A DNA stretch of 64,000 bases from Tretioscincus oriximinensis (GCA_022410635.1 JAJVDF010000429.1:744623-808622); one strand, 5' to 3'; numbered from the stretch's first letter, positions 10,895-21,215 are shown. The notes: generated from the sequence alone by a model not told the origin. Translations and numbers: made by a program.

Positions 10895-11300
10895 TTTATT
10901 CCTGTGTTTTCTGATAATCTGATTTANCAGACCACTGGTTGAGGTTTGCATCATTCGTACATGTACAGTATATCCTGCGTGTTGTCATTCTGTCAGTTCC
11001 TGCCAAGTAAGATTTTCTGATCACGTGACACCCTCTCCTGTCCGCCATTTTGTTTGCTGTTGTCAGGAGGAAGTCCAGTAGTCCGTCTCTTTCCACCTTC
11101 AGATATTGTTTGCTACCGTTTTAAAATGTTAATTTTAATGTTAAATAAATAAATAATCAATCAACAATGCAGTTTATTGGTGTTCTGCTGTTAATTTGCC
11201 AGGTTCATGCCTTTATAGGACATTCCAAGTTTTGTTGCTCTGTTAACTCCTGACAAGCAAAATGTCCCGTGCCTGTGACACGTCTCCCATCAGTCACTTT
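10895..11300. repeat. Dispersed repeat R8, with short L2-like tail
   Basis: GTCATTCTGTCAGTTCCTGC, AGATTTTCTGATCACGTGAC and TCCGCCATTTTGTTTGCTG recur in order at 20.68-21.0 kb. A second, weaker unit follows at 11215-11300. At 11095-11155 an L2-type end (CACCTTCAGATATTG, AAATAAATAAATAA) is interposed. Confidence 0.7.
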
Positions 11301-11535
11301 GGTCAGAATGCTGAACTCTCATCTGGTACTTTCCCAATTCGATCCCACATTCCTCCATGAAGCCAGCTTGGAGATCTTAGGCCAATCACAGTTCTTCAGA
11401 CCTCTCTCAGCCCTGCCTACTTCTCAGGGTGTCTTTTGTGGAGAAAGTAACAAAAATTATGTGCACTGCCCTTTGGTTGGGCGCCCTGAGACCTTCAGGT
11501 ACAGGGTGGGATATAAGTATAAATAAACAAAATTT
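11300..11535 (+). mobile_element. tRNA-headed SINE (S1), sense
   Basis: Sense order: CCCAATTCGATCCCACATTC (B-box-like), GAAGCCAGCTTGGAGATCTT, CCAATCACAGTTCTTCAGAC, TCAGGGTGTCTTTTGTGG, then CCTTCAGGTACAGGGTGGGA and an ATAAATAAAC tail. The 5' A-box region is eroded. Confidence 0.75.
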
Positions 11536-11649
11536 TATCCAGAACAGGCGCAACATGCAGATTTGACATACAGGGTCTTATTCTTGAATATATTCCAGGA
11601 CTCAGGTTAGTATGGAAAAAGCTTGTGAGAACCTTGAACTGCACAACGT

Positions 11650-11775
11650 TCCATTACATAAGAACATAAGAGGGGCCCTCCTGAATGGGGTCAGGGCCTA
11701 TCTAGTCTCTATCTAGCATTCTGTTTCACGCAACCAGGGATTGGCCAGCATGCCAGGTTGCCTGAGGGCATGTGG
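11650..11775 (-). mobile_element. CR1a 3' end, short
   Basis: Antisense tail ACATAAGAACATAAGAGGGG followed by the CTAGCATTCTGTTTCACGCA region. Severely 5'-truncated. Confidence 0.8.
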
Positions 11776-12240
11776 GCCCACCTTTGGGCTCTATCATTCC
11801 TGCCCGTGTGAGTTTTTTTTTTAAAAAAGATCTTTTTGGGTGTGTATGAGATGAAGATTGTGCCTCTTCTCTGCTCTCCATTTCAGCACTTTCCCCCCTC
11901 CTTCTTCAGAGATTGGTGCTGAAGAGATTGGACAGCAACAGGCAATGCAGAGGGATCTGCTATGCAGCCTTCCTTTGTTCAGCTGCAGATCTGCACAGAG
12001 GATGCTGAAATGTTTCATTTGCAACGAAGCCAAGAGTAAGTGAAGATTTTGACGTCTTCTGTTTCAGACTGCCCAGGTGCAGCTGATGGGCCGTTAGCTG
12101 CAGAGCTGCACGGGGTCTAAAAATATTGATTGCCAAGAGACAAAGGGGCCCCCACCCAGAACTTTACATAGAAATATCTGGTGGGTCATTGTGGCAAACA
12201 TGATGGCAATTTAGGGCCCTTTCTGCACTAAACCAATATT
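11776..12240. other. Mostly unassigned; CR1 scrap at 12060-12095
   Basis: CAGACTGCCCAGGTGCAGC at about 12065 is a small sense CR1a 3' scrap. The rest is plain sequence with no identified feature. Confidence 0.4.
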
Positions 12241-12241
12241 G

Positions 12242-12990
12242 CAGCAATGGTACTTCAGGAATCCTGTCGCTCCATCCTGGAGGCAGCATCAAAAGATCCA
12301 TCCCAGTAGCTATTGATACCTTTGGCGTTCATAAACCTGTCTAATCCTGTCTTAGGGATCAGCTGCTAGTGATTACCACCTCTTCTAGAAGTCAGTTTCA
12401 CAGGCCAAAGACCCACTGGTNGTTGGTCTTCTGCCCATCAGTTNCAAGGAATGACCCCTGTCCTAGTGTTGTGTGATAGAGAATTTTTTTTCTCTATTCA
12501 CTTTATCCATCCCATCATTAGTTGGCAGACTTCAATCAGATCACCTCCTAAACACCATATTTCAAGGCTGAAGAGGCTCAGACGTTGCAGCCTGACTTCA
12601 TAAGGGAGGTGCTCCAGACCCTTGATCATTTTTGATGCCCTTTTCTGCACCTTCTCTAGATCCACAATATCTTTTCTGAGATGTGGTGACCAGTCTTGTA
12701 CACAGTATTCCAAATGTGGCTTCACCATCGATTTATAAGGCAAAACAACACTTGCTGATTTTTTTCAGTTCCCTTCCTAATTTCTCCCAACACTGAATTT
12801 GCTTTTTTTTGCTGCTGCTGCACATTGGGATTATCTAGTGAACTATCCACCAACACCCCAAGATCCTTTTCCTGCTCTGACACAGAAAAGCTTTTCCCCC
12901 ATCAGTTGGTAGGAGTAATTCTCAGCTCATAGAACTGTTTTTCTCTCTCAATATTTCCCCCCTCCAGTTTGCAAATATCTGTACCACATA
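12242..12990 (-). mobile_element. CR1-like LINE, longer 3' fragment
   Basis: About 750 bases of antisense CR1. The minus-strand frame at 12498-12743 reads YKSMVKPHLEYCVQDWSPHL and LEKVQKRASKMIKGLEHLPY. Further right, CACCCCAAGATCCTTTTCCT is an upstream CR1 segment also found at 41.47 kb. The 3' tail repeat is missing, and indels break the frame. Confidence 0.88.
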
Positions 12991-13104
12991 TAGGTGGGAA
13001 AGGAATATAAACAGTAGGATCAGGTGATTTGTGAAAATTATATTAAAGGTCAAATATGTGTTAAATAATGACAGATGAATACACAATAAAATTCTATTTA
13101 TTTG

Positions 13105-13590
13105 ACACTTGCCTGACCTGGGTAAGGATCAGCTATATAGAATTTCCAGAAAACTAGAAGCCCCAATTTCCCAAAAATATTGTGGGTCAATAAGATTTTT
13201 ATTGCATTTTGTTACCATGCTTGGGTTTGAAGCTAAGGACAAGAAGATAGCCAACATAAGCCTAATATTTAAGGAGGACTCAAGGGGACATACGGGAAAT
13301 AAAAGGCCTGTCAGCTTAATATCTGTTCAGGGGAAACCATTATTAAAGGCAAAATTACCAACCATGCCTTCTGCAAATGAAATTCTTATTTGACTAGAGC
13401 TTTTTAGAGTTTAAATTTGTTTTAGTTTTTTTATATTTATTTTTTTAGTGAGCTAATAAATGCGCATAAAGCTGCTCCAGATGAATTTCGACAATCTTTT
13501 GATATAGTCCCTCATGAAAGGCACGTGAAGAAAGCTAGAGAATCATGCAGTAAACAGCACGTGCAGAGTGGTCACGGAATAGGTGTGAAG
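13105..13590 (+). mobile_element. Decayed LINE reverse transcriptase segment
   Basis: The plus-strand frame contains IANISLIFKEDSRGHTGNKR followed by PVSLISV, the ANV-PIFKKG-GNYRPVSL reverse-transcriptase entry motif of CR1/L2-type LINEs. Further on, TTTTGATATAGTCCCTCATG corresponds to FD-VPH of the next block. The frame is broken and the catalytic motifs are not visible. Confidence 0.75.
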
Positions 13591-13594
13591 ATGT

Positions 13595-13782
13595 GGGCCA
13601 ATTTGGTGTAAGGATTAGACACATATCTGGACATTTCCTGGTTCAGTTCCACACTCCTCCATCAAGGGTCAAGTCACAGTTCTTTACAACTCTCTCAGCC
13701 CCACATACTTCCCAGGGTGTCTGTTGTGCTGTGTGCAATGCTCTTTGATGAAAATGGGTGTTGTTGTTGTTGTTGTTGTTAT
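13595..13782 (+). mobile_element. tRNA-headed SINE (S1) ending in a GTT run
   Basis: TTGGTGTAAGGATTAGACAC is a worn tRNA-like head. GGTTCAGTTCCACACTCCTC is B-box-like, and AGTCACAGTTCTTTACAACT and CAGGGTGTCTGTTGTG form the body. A (GTT)8 run lies at about 13757-13780. Confidence 0.75.
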
Positions 13783-13964
13783 TTATAACTGATGTTAAAT
13801 ACAAGGGTAAGCAAAACAGTAGAATTGTGTTTGTTTTATGAGTATAGTGCGCAAAATATACATTCAAAGAATAATTATTTGGTGGAGAACTTAGTAAAGT
13901 AGAAGCAAAGGCTCTCCTGAACTAGGATTACCTTCTGATGGTTAATTAGATCCACTTATATTAT

Positions 13965-14165
13965 GTACTCATTTTATTTACTTATTTGCATTTCTATACT
14001 TGCCTCTATCTGAAATTCTCAGGGCGGCTGACAATAAAAACAAATAAACAAAATGTGGCATATATATTAAAACAGTATCTGACGGTAGGCAAGGAAACAG
14101 CATTTCTTCAATCAAAGGCTAGGTGAAAGAGGTGCGTCTTCAAGGATCTTCTAAAAGAAATCAGA
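13965..14165 (-). mobile_element. L2-like LINE 3' end
   Basis: Antisense: TTATTTACTTATTTGC tail, CAGGGCGGCTGACAAT, ACAGTATCTGACGGTAGGC, ATCTTCTAAAAGAAAT. Same family as 2.84-3.06 kb. Confidence 0.7.
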
Positions 14166-14279
14166 AATATTGACTGAAGCTCTTGAGGGGGAGACTATTT
14201 ACCCATTTACGCCTCTGGTGGAGAGGGTGAACAGAAGCTACATCCAGGCAAGTGGGTTAAATCTGGGGTTCATTTTAAA

Positions 14280-14615
14280 TCTGGATTTNCTCATTCAGTC
14301 CTCTGCCCCACATACCTCTGACAGCTTGGAATGAACATTCTAAGTTTAGTAGCTCTGTGAATGAGTATGCAGCCTCTTGATTGGCTGCTCTTCCCCCTCC
14401 CCCTGTAGCTTGAGCTCCAGCATGCATGTTCTTGCCACATGCCGGCTGTTTGCACATCTCCACTTTGGGGGAAGAGGAAACCCAGTAGGAAAGCAGCTTG
14501 TACCTACTCTCAGGAAAATCTGGAGCAATGGAGGTATTTGTGAAACCCCGTGATCACTTGAGGCAAAATTTTCCTGATGAAAATATCATCGTGCTTGCAA
14601 AATGCTAGGGGACCT
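14280..14615. repeat. Dispersed repeat R6, copy 1
   Basis: Shares an ordered series with 17.45-17.76 kb: GATTGGCTGCTCTTCCCCCT, GAGCTCCAGCATGCATGT, TGGAGCAATGGAGG, and CTTGAGGCAAAATTTTCCTG followed by ATCAT. About 300 bases. No coding motif and no recognised family. Confidence 0.7.
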
Positions 14616-14734
14616 CACCTGAACTCTTTCTATCATATCATGCTGGTCTTAGAGGAACTGAACTGAGCCCAGTTCAAGGTGTTGACTTGAACGTGGGCCC
14701 CAAACACCTAAGGGAAAGCCTTAGACCATACCAA

Positions 14735-15055
14735 CCTGCCTTAGGATCTGCAGGTTGTACCACCACTCTCAAAAGTAAAGGGCATAGGAACCCAGGGCAG
14801 GGCCTTCTCAGTGGTCGCCCCCAGTCTTTGGAATAGTCTCCCCCTTGAGGTCCATCTGTCATCATCACTTTATTCTTTTAGAAGATCCTTGAAGACACAC
14901 CTTCTTTCACCTGGCCTTTGGCTGAAGAAATGCCATTTTTCTTCCCACCTTCAGATACTGTTTTGATACTGTTTTTAATACGTCAATTTTGTACTGTTGT
15001 TTTTATTGTTTGTTTGCCCTGGGATCTGTGGGGTATAAATAAATAAATAAAGTGC
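14735..15055 (+). mobile_element. L2-like LINE ORF2 C-terminus and 3' end
   Basis: Best L2-type end in the window. GGGCCTTCTCAGTGGTCGCC and TTTGGAATAGTCTCCCCCTT encode a RAFSVVAP-LWNSLPLEV-like stretch. TTAGAAGATCCTTGAAGACA encodes the RRSLKT-like end. It closes with a GGTATAAATAAATAAATAAA tail. Truncated and frame-shifted. Confidence 0.75.
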
Positions 15056-15790
15056 AAATCAGACATGAAATTCCTAATACGTTCCATTGGAACCAAGGAG
15101 AGGCGCTCCAGTCTCTGTATCCCGAGCAATATATTACTGAAGTTCCTAAAATGCAACCCCAACATATCAGGGAGCACTAATTGCTCCCAATTACCAGGTG
15201 AAGAAACATAATCTCTAACTCCCGCAAAAGACTGAGTGTTACAGGCGTTGCTGGATTTAATTCCCCCTGGCAAGGGATGAGCTATTGTGAAGTGGGGAAA
15301 TTTCTTAACTGAAATGAGCCAAGCGGCAACGAAGAAGAATCGTCAGGCACCGATCCCATCGCAGAGAAAATGAAACTCCAATTGCTGAGACCGTCACCCG
15401 CAAACTGGGAAATTACAAACCCTGGCAGTGATTGGTTGTGAGGCGCTTCCTTTGGTAACAGGTAGGAAAATGAGGATTAAAAGGCCAGATCTACCTTGCA
15501 ATGTACTTGATACACAGCAATCTCTTATATTATCCTTTCTGAAAAGGAGAAAAAAGTGGGGGTTCAATGGTCATTTCAGAAACAAAAACACCCATAACCA
15601 GGGCAAGGCGACTACCAGGCTGCAATCCCATTTAACCTGCCAATAATGGCAAGGTAACAGGTAAGGGAGAAAAATAGGGATCAAATAATCTTATTAGCTC
15701 AATATTACCTAGAAGAGATTTAGGGTCTTTCACAAGAAACACGTTCACTCATCTGTTTTGAACAGAATAATAAACTCTCTCTCTATATTT
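15056..15790. other. Repeat-poor block, conserved-noncoding candidate
   Basis: 15060-15440 is non-repetitive, with balanced base composition and CTAATTGC and CCAATTACC words. No repeat family recognised. A plain unassigned stretch follows to 15790. Confidence 0.35.
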
Positions 15791-15794
15791 CCTG

Positions 15795-16030
15795 GAGTCA
15801 CAATAATCCCTAAAGGCTCTGCGATTGGACAATGCCTGGATGAGTCCCAAGGATTGGAGTGATGTCTAAAGCCAGGGCCACATCAGCAGCGGTTGCCATG
15901 GAACCTGGCCCAGTACAGCAGCAGGAACAGGGAAGGAACAACATGGGAAGAGAGAGGAAGGGTAAATTAGAACCCCGTTACATTAAACTCAGGCAACAGG
16001 TTTATTCCACTAGTAATAATAATAAAACCT
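15795..16030. repeat. Dispersed repeat R7, copy 1
   Basis: Ordered matches with 60.19-60.43 kb: AAGGCTCTGCGATTGGACAA, GATTGGAGTGATGT, TAAAGCCAGGGCCA, GGTTGCCATGGAACC, CCAGTACAGCAGCAGGAACA, and the ACTCAGGC-TTATT-ACTAGT end. About 240 bases, roughly 75-80% alike by eye, no coding motif. Confidence 0.75.
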
Positions 16031-16154
16031 TATGATCTTAACATTTGTCACCTAGGCTTCCACATAATGTTACCTGTAAACCCCTTTATATACCCAGGCT
16101 AGGTGGACTGGTCCCAGAGTGGAGTAGGTCTCAAAGAAATTGCGTGTAAGTCTG

Positions 16155-16720
16155 GGCCAGAAAATCTAGCAAGAGGGTCTTGTAGCACCTTAGAGACTAA
16201 TGAGGATAAGATAGGCAGCAGGAGCTTTTGTAGACAAGGTTACTTTTTCAGATGCTGTGAAGTTCTAGCAAGGAGATAGTGCAGCACCTTGGAGACTAAC
16301 AAGAAAAAGGTAGACAGCAGGAGCTTTCCTAGAGAACTCTCCTTCTTCAAATGCTATCTGTACCTGGGCAAGAGTTCTGGAGATGTTGACGGATTTCTAG
16401 TCCATTCAGTTAATTTTGATACTTTCCATACTTAAAGAAGTAGCGATGTTAGTCTGGGTCCCCTAAAGTCTGGCAAGAAGATCTTGCCCAGGTGCATCTG
16501 GTGGGCCTCTGTGTGACACAGAATGCTGGAGTTGATGGGCTGTGGCCTGATCCAGTATGGCTCTTCTTAGGTTCTTATGTTCTTATGTAGCACCTTGGAG
16601 AGTCACAAGAATGAAGTAGGCAGTGTGAGCTTTTCTTGCTCGTGCATCTGAAGAAGTAGACTTCTCTACAGATGTTCCTCTTTTCTTATTAGTCTCTAGA
16701 TCCTCTTGCTAGACGACAGA
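16155..16720. mobile_element. Cluster of PLE terminal units
   Basis: At least three diverged units. Two are antisense (TCTTGTAGCACCTTAGAGAC to CTTTTTCAGATGC, and GCACCTTGGAGACTAACAAG to CTTCTTCAAATGC). A third starts at AAGAAGTAGCGATGTTAGTC and is split by a short CR1 at 16485-16589. A sense end follows (GAAGAAGTAGACTTCTCTAC, TCTCTAGATCCTCTTGCTAG). Confidence 0.8.
16485..16589 (+). mobile_element. 105-bp CR1a 3' end inserted in a PLE unit
   Basis: CCCAGGTGCATCTGGTGGGC through GGCTCTTCTTAGG to TTCTTATGTTCTTATG. The flanking PLE text continues across it (GAAGATCTTG, then TAGCACCTTGGAGA), so this is a clean late insertion. I see no convincing target duplication. Confidence 0.85.
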
Positions 16721-17345
16721 TTATGGTTACCAGATAAAAATCGGGGACAGAAGTTTATATCTTTAGTGAACACAAAAGAGAAAAGATGTTTCCACATGTA
16801 GCTTCTAGTCCCTCATTTTCCCTCAACTGTCAGCTGGCATTGATGTTTTTCCTTCTTCTTGGGCTGCTTTCTAGAGCTGCCCTGCTGACAGATGAGGCAC
16901 ANGATGGGAAAGTATGTCATAACCCACAGGACTGCCAGGTAGGGAAAGAGAATATAGTCCATCCTTTTAAAATTTCCACTGTTGCTATGGCCTTCCTTGA
17001 GACAAAGCTCATGCTGCCTCCTGTGCTCTATTTTGCCTTCTGTGGAAACAGGAAGCTCACATTGTGTTTCCTCTCTCCCTCTCTCTCATGCACGTGTGCA
17101 TGGATCCTTTCTAGAAACAGCTCATATTACATGACTTTAGGTGAACAAAAATGTCTGTTGGTATATGACGTTTTTTCTTTAGGCTTTATAATCTTCAAGA
17201 GGTGACAAACTGACATTGGTCTTACACCTGGCTACAGCTAAACTTGTGAGTTATTAGGAGAGCAGCAACTGAAGCTTTGGAAGCTAGAGAGCTTTCAAAA
17301 AAGAGGAAAACAGTCATTTTTAGTCTGTGAGGCTTGGGAGCCCTC
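16721..17345. other. Unassigned stretch
   Basis: GGTTACCAGATAAAAATCGG near 16731 faintly recalls a foldback/hAT-like end but has no partner. A 139-residue frame at 16786-17205 has one ambiguous residue and no recognisable domain, and I do not call it a gene. Confidence 0.35.
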
Positions 17346-17770
17346 CGGACAAGCTGTTTAAATAATTTATTTTAAATCCAGAATAACCACACCTTTCTCT
17401 GTTACCATAGCGAGGAGCTGATACACCCACAAGGAATTGCCTGCCCGAGAATCCACCTATACAGTCTTCTGATTGGATGCTTTCCTCCCTCCCCTCGTAT
17501 GTCTGAGCTCCAGTGTGCGAGTCTTGGGTTGAATCATGGCTGAATTCTTACCTTTTCCTGCCTCTTTGCTCATGTGCATGTCGTACCAACTGTGGTTTTT
17601 TTGTGGGGAAAGTGAAGCCCACTTGTAAGTAGTGTCACAGCTTGTAAGTGCTGTCAACAAAACCTGGAGCAACGGGGATTTTTAGGGATTACTGAATCCC
17701 TGTGAGCATGTGAGGCAGAATCTTTCTGATACAACTATCATTGTGGTAGCAAAGCCGCNCCTGGAGGCAG
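17346..17770. repeat. Dispersed repeat R6, copy 2
   Basis: Same ordered series as 14.28-14.61 kb: TTCTGATTGGATGCTTTCCT, TCTGAGCTCCAGTGTGCGAG, CCTGGAGCAACGGGGATTTT, GAGCATGTGAGGCAGAATC. Somewhat longer and more diverged. Confidence 0.7.
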
Positions 17771-18845
17771 CCCTGGAAGAGGGGACAAGCAAAATATATA
17801 GAAATGATGCGTTTTATGAGAGAGAAGGTGTAAACAAGGGATTGGAAAGCTTGAGAGGAACGGGAGACCCCCTATGCACCACTTGTATGCTCTTTTAGTT
17901 CAGGATGGAACGTGATGTGGATCAAGGGACCTTTGGGTCACTGACAGACCTTATTTAACAAGCCTAGACCAGTGGGCACCCCTTCATGTTTCTGACTTCC
18001 AGGTGACTCCTTTCAATAGGACATAAAAGCATGCTGCCAAAACAGTTTTTCTGGAAGTCCTGAACCTAGGACTGTTCAATTTCAGGCATCAGAGGGCTTG
18101 GAACCCATATCCAACGTTTACACAAGCTTTGAGGCCGGTGCAAGGTTGGGTCTGGGTCAGCACTGAAATGTAGGCAGCACAGTTCCAGCCCCTTCCTTGC
18201 CATGGTCTAAATCAGCAGAATGTAGCCAGGTCCAATATTTCTTTAGATACCAAGAAATAGAAATAATTATTAACATTTAATGGAGGGGAAGGNGGAGGAG
18301 AAGAAGGAGGAGGGGGTTGTTGGAGAAGGAGAAGAGGAGGAAAAAGAAGGAAAAAGGTTCCTGTTTCCAAAATCTTCCATTCATTGCTTTCTGAAGACTT
18401 GNCATTGATTATTTTTTGAGCTGATGAATATGAGCAGCAGAATTCCGTCCTAATACAACAGATTGAAAAGTGGAGCCTGTTCTAATGAAACAAAAATTTC
18501 TGCTGTCAAAACCTAGATGACTCTGACAGAGATATATGATGGCAAAAAGTTTTGCTTGCCTCACTCTCAGCGCCCATGTAGGCCTGGCACAGGAATGTTA
18601 TAGAGTAACTGTGACCATCATTAGAGAGGAGAAGGAATTGTTCATAGACAGGTAGAAGCATTTTCTGGACACACTGAGTTTGAATTACTCTGCAGAGGTT
18701 TGAGATATATAAACTTCTATCCTGCTCATACCCAAAGTGTTTCAGAATGGTTAACAAATACAGTGCCTGAAACAGTGGAGGGGGAAATTGTTTTGTTATA
18801 TGTGCTGCCTATATATATGAAGATAAACAACCTCAACCTTAATAA
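17771..18845. other. Unassigned stretch with GGA/GAA tract
   Basis: A purine tract lies at 18283-18356 (GGAGGAGAAGAAGGAGG and similar). The remaining sequence shows no repeat family or exon I can support. Confidence 0.4.
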
Positions 18846-18849
18846 ACTT

Positions 18850-19040
18850 TACTAGCGTGATAACCATCTAGGGGCCCATCCAGANAAACCTTCTCCACAC
18901 ACTGTNTTAAAAATCACAGTGGTTTTAAAATCCAGAATAACACAATCAAGAGTTCATGCATATATACCCTCATCCTTTAAATTCACATAAAATAGACAAN
19001 ACAACTAACCAGGAAATAAATACTCGAAACATTTGGAATC
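18850..19040 (+). repeat. Dispersed repeat R5, 5' part
   Basis: CTTCTCCACACACTG, CACAGTGGTTTTAAAATCCA, CCTCATCCTTTAAATTCACA and AACCAGGAAATAAATACT parallel 34.76-34.92 kb. The family appears to resume at 19.75 kb beyond a CR1 copy, which suggests a CR1 insertion split it. Confidence 0.65.
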
Positions 19041-19049
19041 GAAAACAAG

Positions 19050-19740
19050 TCAGCAAATGTTGTTTTGCCTCTTTATAAATCTGTGGTGAGGCCACATTTG
19101 GAATACTGTGTTCAGTTCTGGTCACCATATCTCAAGAGGGATATTTTGGAACTGGAAAAGGTGCAGAAAAGGGCAACAAAAATGATCAAGGGTNTGGAGC
19201 ACCTCCCTTACGAAGCAAGGCTGCAACGTCTGGGCCTCTTCAGCCTTGAAAGGAGACGTTTGAGGGGTGATCTGATTGAAGTATACAAAATCATGCATGG
19301 GATGGACAGGGTGAATAGAGAAAAAATGTTTTCTCTATCACACAACCCAAGGACCAGAGGGCCCTCCTTAAAACTGTTGGGTAGAAAAGTGAGAACAGAC
19401 AAAGGAAAGTATTTTTTCACCCAGAGGGTCATCAGCCTGTGGAATTTACTTCCTGAAGAGGTAATGGTAGCTAACAGCTTGGATAGTTTCAAGACAGGAC
19501 TAGACAGGTTTATGGACACCAAGGGTATAAATGGGTCCTAGGATGGATGTCTGGATGTTGCCTCTGGAATGGAGCAACTGGCAGGACTCCTGAAATACCA
19601 TTTGCATGAAGTCATGAACAGGTGCATATTTTGCTTTCCTCTGTTCAGACTGCCCAGGTGCATCTGGTGGGCCTCTGTGTGACACAGAATGCTGGACTTG
19701 ATGGGCTGTGGCCTGATCCAGTGTGGCTCTTCTTATGTAA
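19050..19740 (+). mobile_element. CR1-like LINE 3' end with the longest CR1 frame
   Basis: The 158-residue frame at 19065-19541 runs from YKSVVRPHLEYCVQFW (residues 4-19) through LEKVQKRATKMIKG to RRLRGDLIEVYKIMHGMDR, RKVRTDKGKYFFTQRVISLW and NLLPEEVMVANSLDSFKTGL. This is the CR1/L3 ORF2 C-terminus after the reverse-transcriptase palm, so it is not an independent gene. The 3' UTR follows (CAGGTGCATCTGGTGGGCCT) with a CTTCTTATG end. Only one ambiguous base and no internal stop: a young, 5'-truncated copy. Confidence 0.93.
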
Positions 19741-19744
19741 TACT

Positions 19745-19905
19745 GAGCATGCTCAATCAGGACTCCTGAGCTGGTGTGCAAGACAACCAGGAAGCAAATA
19801 CTGAGCATGCTCTGTATGTGATTCTGCATTGTCTTTTGCATGTCTGTTCTTGTGGTATCCTCTGCAGGCAACAGCTTGCAGCCTGTACCACAGTTAGCTC
19901 TGCCA
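19745..19905 (+). repeat. Dispersed repeat R5, continuation
   Basis: TACTGAGCATGCTCAATCAG and, again, AACCAGGAAGCAAATACTGA with GCATGCTC and CTGCATTGTCTTTTGCATG. Two overlapping R5 motifs follow the CR1 end. Confidence 0.65.
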
Positions 19906-20589
19906 GCATGGGAAGGGGGATGCTTATTTTTTTGCTTGAGCCAGTCTGTACTCACCGGAAACTTGGTTACTGCTTTCACACTTTACNGGAAGTTGGCTCA
20001 GGGATCTGTCTATACAGAAAATAGAAAAAGTATGTAGTTTGTGCATAACAAAGACATTCGATGCATATCTAACATATTCGATTTATAAATTATCTTTACC
20101 CAATAGTCACAGGACAGAGGATGAAGATTCAGTCTTTTTTGTGCTGTCACTCACAAACCGGAAAGCCATCAAGCGTGTGCACAGCCACATCCATTGTAGC
20201 TCACTGTGCTTTAAAGATAGTAGCTTCAGATCGTTTTCCATTTTTACCGCCTGCGCTACTTATAAAAGTACCACTGAGCAACACGAACAATGCAACAGAT
20301 GGACAGCTCCCTAGAAAAATAAGCCAGAAATTCCACTGTGTGAGTCCATGCCTACACAAGCGACACATTTCTAATTTAGTACAGGCACCCTGACCGCTGG
20401 GGGTTCCTGAATTAGCTATGCTAACCAATGCAGTTTTCAGTGTATACCCTTTAAAATAGCTTGCCTGAATCTGGACTACTTTTCCAATCACGCTGAGAAG
20501 AAATTTCTAGAACATGGCAGCACAGATTTCACCCAGGCTTTGGCTGACAAGATAACTTCCTCACCCCACTTTCAGGCTATATCCACATG
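19906..20589. other. Unassigned low-copy stretch
   Basis: No mobile element recognised. Overlapping frames of about 90 residues exist on both strands at 20039-20491 without known motifs, so coding is not supported. Confidence 0.35.
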
Positions 20590-21050
20590 ACACTCAGGAA
20601 TTTCCTAATCATCTATTTTATATCGCTTTAATGATACTTTTACCTCATTGATACTTTCACAATATAGTCTGGGTTTTGTCATTCTGTCCGCTCCTGATAG
20701 GCTGACCAGATGACCCCTTTTTTTGGGGGGGGGGGTTAGAAACTCGGTTTTGGAGTGCCTCACGGTTGTTGCTGAGGAAAACTTTTTTCAAAAAAGATTT
20801 TTTTTCTAAAAAAAATCTTTTTTAATTTTTTTCCCCCTCAGGAAAAAACGGGAGGCACCACAAAACTGGGTATTCACCCCATCCCCCCACCCCAAAAAAG
20901 GAGTCACCTGGTCAGCCTACCTGACAAGTGAGATTTTCCCAATCATGTGACACTCTCTCTTGTCCGCCGTTTTGTTTGCTGGTTCTCAAGAGGAAGTCCA
21001 TTACTCCCTACCCCTAAGGCTGTTGGATAGTTTGCTGCCTGTAATAGGTT
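20590..21050. repeat. Dispersed repeat R8 carrying an FB1 insertion
   Basis: TTTGTCATTCTGTCCGCTCC before the FB1 element, and ACAAGTGAGATTTTCCCAAT, CATGTGACACTCTC and TCCGCCGTTTTGTTTGCTGG after it. These align with 10.98-11.07 kb, which lacks the insertion. Confidence 0.75.
20698..20919. mobile_element. FB1 foldback element with 5-bp target duplication
   Basis: 222 bases with terminal inverted repeats TAGGCTGACCAGATGACCCC and CACCTGGTCAGCCTA. Flanked by CCTGA at 20693-20697 and again at 20920-20924. The related R8 copy at 11 kb shows the uninterrupted site (TCCTGCCAAG). No frame; internal arms are nearly complementary around A/T-rich stretches. Confidence 0.9.
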
Positions 21051-21129
21051 CCTTTGCCTCTTGCCCTCGCAATTTATTTTGAAAACTATCCACATGGCAT
21101 AGCCTTTCCACAATAATCTTTTATAGCAG

Positions 21130-21215
21130 TTCAACAGTTAGCGAATCCTGCACTGAGCAGGGCATTGGACCTGATGAACTTGGAGGTTCCTTCCAACTCT
21201 ATGATTCTATGTTAG
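21130..21215 (+). mobile_element. CR1b 3' end
   Basis: CTGAGCAGGGCATTGGACCT, GGTTCCTTCCAACTCTATG and ATTCTATG. The ATTCTATG ending is the classical CR1 3' motif. About 85 bases. Confidence 0.85.

Noticed and set aside
13643..13867. Run of Asn residues, prion-like protein
   Set aside because: Translation of the GTT run at the end of a SINE.
16725..16760. Another FB1 copy
   Set aside because: Only about 25 bases with weak similarity and no inverted partner.
16786..17205. 139-residue frame with hydrophobic start, possibly a secreted protein
   Set aside because: No family motif, an ambiguous residue, no splice or promoter context, no supporting neighbour.
19500..19979. 159-residue minus frame across 19.5-20 kb
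   Set aside because: Shadow of the sense CR1a 3' UTR and neighbouring R5 repeat.
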